Shown here piece after piece: positions 6,349 to 6,968 of a DNA stretch of 6,968 nt (positions within the stretch are counted from its first letter, which is position 1; each line of letters opens with the position of its first letter). The notes beneath the pieces were generated by a model, which had not been told where the DNA came from, made no database searches, and was given only the letters and a program-made list of their open reading frames with translations. A program made the translations under genes and the position numbers. The stretch lies in contig USHH01000122.1 of NCBI GenBank assembly GCA_900554345.1, forward strand, positions 1 to 6,968. Reading direction: 5' to 3'. Source of the stretch: an uncultured Bacteroidales bacterium. Lineage in GTDB: Bacteria; Bacteroidota; Bacteroidia; Bacteroidales; Muribaculaceae.

Positions 6349-6421
6349 GATAGTCGCGGGCTTCGCAGACGGTGCGAACTTGCAGCAATGACCTGAAGCG
6401 CGGCACTCCCGCCCCGCTATC
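6349..6421 (-). ncRNA. Candidate structured 5' leader of gap (three-way junction)
   Basis: Read on the minus strand, the leader's first 11 bases (6421-6411, GATAGCGGGGC) pair fully with GCCCGCGACTATC (6361-6349), with single-base bulges at 6357 and 6354. Inside are two hairpins. CTTCAG (6398-6393) pairs with CTGCAAG (6385-6379) with one bulged C. TTCGCA (6378-6373) pairs perfectly with TGCGAA (6367-6362) around a five-base loop. The two hairpins and the closing helix abut directly at 6379/6378 and 6362/6361, while 12 bases (6410-6399) stay single-stranded. The A-rich remainder to the ATG looks unstructured. No intrinsic terminator follows it, so a role in RNA stability or translation is likelier than attenuation. 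I do not recognise it as a known riboswitch. The fold was found by eye. Confidence 0.45.
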
Positions 6422-6427
6422 GTGGTG

Positions 6428-6435
6428 CAAAGATA
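6428..6435 (-). promoter_or_regulatory. -7 box of the gap promoter
   Basis: The minus strand reads TATCTTTG, an exact match to the Bacteroidetes TAnnTTTG consensus. Seven bases further lies 6421, the probable transcription start region, which gives a leader of about 135 nt. No clear TTG is seen at -33. A one-mismatch copy, TATCTTTC (6352-6345), lies at the end of the leader structure and could be a second, weaker promoter. Confidence 0.65.
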
Positions 6436-6540
6436 GCAAATTTATTTTGATTCCACTATTCCCGAAGCGTATTTTATAACATATTTTCTCTAAAAACAAA
6501 GCAATTCACCATACAGGCTCCGAATTTCCGTTTTTTTAGT

Positions 6541-6548
6541 TATCTTTA
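6541..6548 (+). promoter_or_regulatory. Possible -7 box of the mscL promoter
   Basis: TATCTTTA differs from TAnnTTTG only at the last base and lies 77 bases before the mscL ATG, within the A/T-rich gap between the divergent gap and mscL genes. TTATTTTG at 6442-6449 is an alternative with one mismatch. No -33 element supports either. Apart from these and the gap promoter and leader, nothing else is recognisable in 6287-6625. Confidence 0.35.
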
Positions 6549-6625
6549 AGCCCTCAAAACACTCGAACGTATTATTGTGAAAACTTCTTAACCTCTCCGC
6601 GCATTATACTATAAAATATCTTACA

Positions 6626-6968
6626 ATGGGAAAATTCTTAGCTGATTTCAAGGAATTCGCCCTCAAGGGCAATGTGATCGACATGGCGGTCGGCGTAATC
6701 GTCGGCGGCGCCTTCGGAAAAATCGTATCCTCGCTGGTCAACGACATCCTCATGCCGGTGATCTCGCTGGTGACCGGCGGCGACGGCTACAAAAACCTCA
6801 AGTACGTGATCCAGCCGGGAAGCCCGGCCACGGCCGACGGAGTGGCCGCCGTAGAGGAGGTGGCCGTCAACTACGGCCTGTTCATTCAGAACATCGTAGA
6901 CTTCTTCATCATCGCCTTCAGCATCTTCGTGGCCCTGCGCTTCGCCATGAAGCTCAAGAAGAAGGAGG
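6626..6968 (+). CDS. mscL: Large-conductance mechanosensitive channel MscL, 3' end cut off
   Basis: MscL is a homopentameric channel of the cytoplasmic membrane that opens under high membrane tension and releases solutes during osmotic downshock. The 114 visible residues start MGKFLADFKEFALKGNVIDM, with the conserved N-terminal amphipathic helix and the pore-lining first membrane helix at about 15-45 (GNVIDMAVGVIVGGAFGKIVSSLVNDILMP, the family signature). The periplasmic loop spans roughly 50-82 and carries an Ala/Glu-rich stretch (ATADGVAAVEEVA). The second helix is at about 84-108 (LFIQNIVDFFIIAFSIF), followed by the basic KLKKKE. The cytoplasmic C-terminal helix and the stop lie beyond the window; the family is usually about 130-150 residues. 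The gene is divergent from gap across 339 bases. The preceding sequence, ATCTTACA, has no Shine-Dalgarno, which is common in Bacteroidetes. Confidence 0.97.
   Translation, partial: MGKFLADFKEFALKGNVIDMAVGVIVGGAFGKIVSSLVNDILMPVISLVTGGDGYKNLKYVIQPGSPATADGVAAVEEVAVNYGLFIQNIVDFFIIAFSIFVALRFAMKLKKKE

Noticed and set aside
6287..6499. 71-residue N-terminal extension of GAPDH starting at a TTG
   Set aside because: It crosses the TATCTTTG promoter box and the leader structure, and GAPDH proteins of this type begin at MTKIGINGFGRIG.
1..6968. CRISPR array, insertion sequence, tRNA or rRNA gene
   Set aside because: No regularly spaced repeats, transposase frame, terminal inverted repeats, or tRNA/rRNA signatures were found on either strand.

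Overview
The window reads as an ordinary chromosomal stretch of a GC-rich member of the Bacteroidales. The pointers are promoter -7 boxes of the Bacteroidetes form TAnnTTTG (TACCTTTG before yidD, TATCTTTG before gap), a DcaP-like outer-membrane porin ending in phenylalanine, a GadC-like antiporter, and coding DNA with strong G/C preference at third codon positions. Muribaculaceae or another GC-rich family would fit, but the genus cannot be fixed from the sequence. No mobile element, CRISPR array, rRNA or tRNA is visible.

Layout from left to right. At 1-142 there is a suspicious join: a short plus-strand coding fragment runs into a C-rich homopolymer tract, on the other side of which a minus-strand TatD-family hydrolase gene is cut off after about 74 codons. 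yidD (364-573, minus) overlaps the start of tatD by one base and has its own promoter. A compound hairpin terminator at 625-670 separates this pair from an upstream pair: an MFS transporter (1996-3255) followed after 11 bases by a DcaP-like porin (692-1984). A hairpin plus T-run at 3279-3315 ends the preceding gadC-like gene (3346-5055). Further upstream lies gap (5276-6286) with its own terminator (5199-5237) and a 135-nt leader. From 6626 to the right edge mscL is divergently transcribed on the plus strand and is cut by the window end.

Functionally the genes are housekeeping and envelope or transport genes. They comprise glycolytic GAPDH, an acid-resistance-type amino-acid antiporter, a paired inner- and outer-membrane transport unit of unknown substrate, a Sec/YidC accessory protein, a TatD nuclease-like hydrolase and an osmotic safety valve. 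Six of the seven recognised genes read on the minus strand, mostly as separate transcription units with recognisable terminators.

The most interesting unexplained signal is in the gap leader. Its first ~73 nt, beginning where transcription should start, can fold into a compact three-way junction whose helices abut without unpaired bases on one side. The join near 104-142 looks like a sequencing or assembly artefact rather than biology. I found no clear new multi-gene system.
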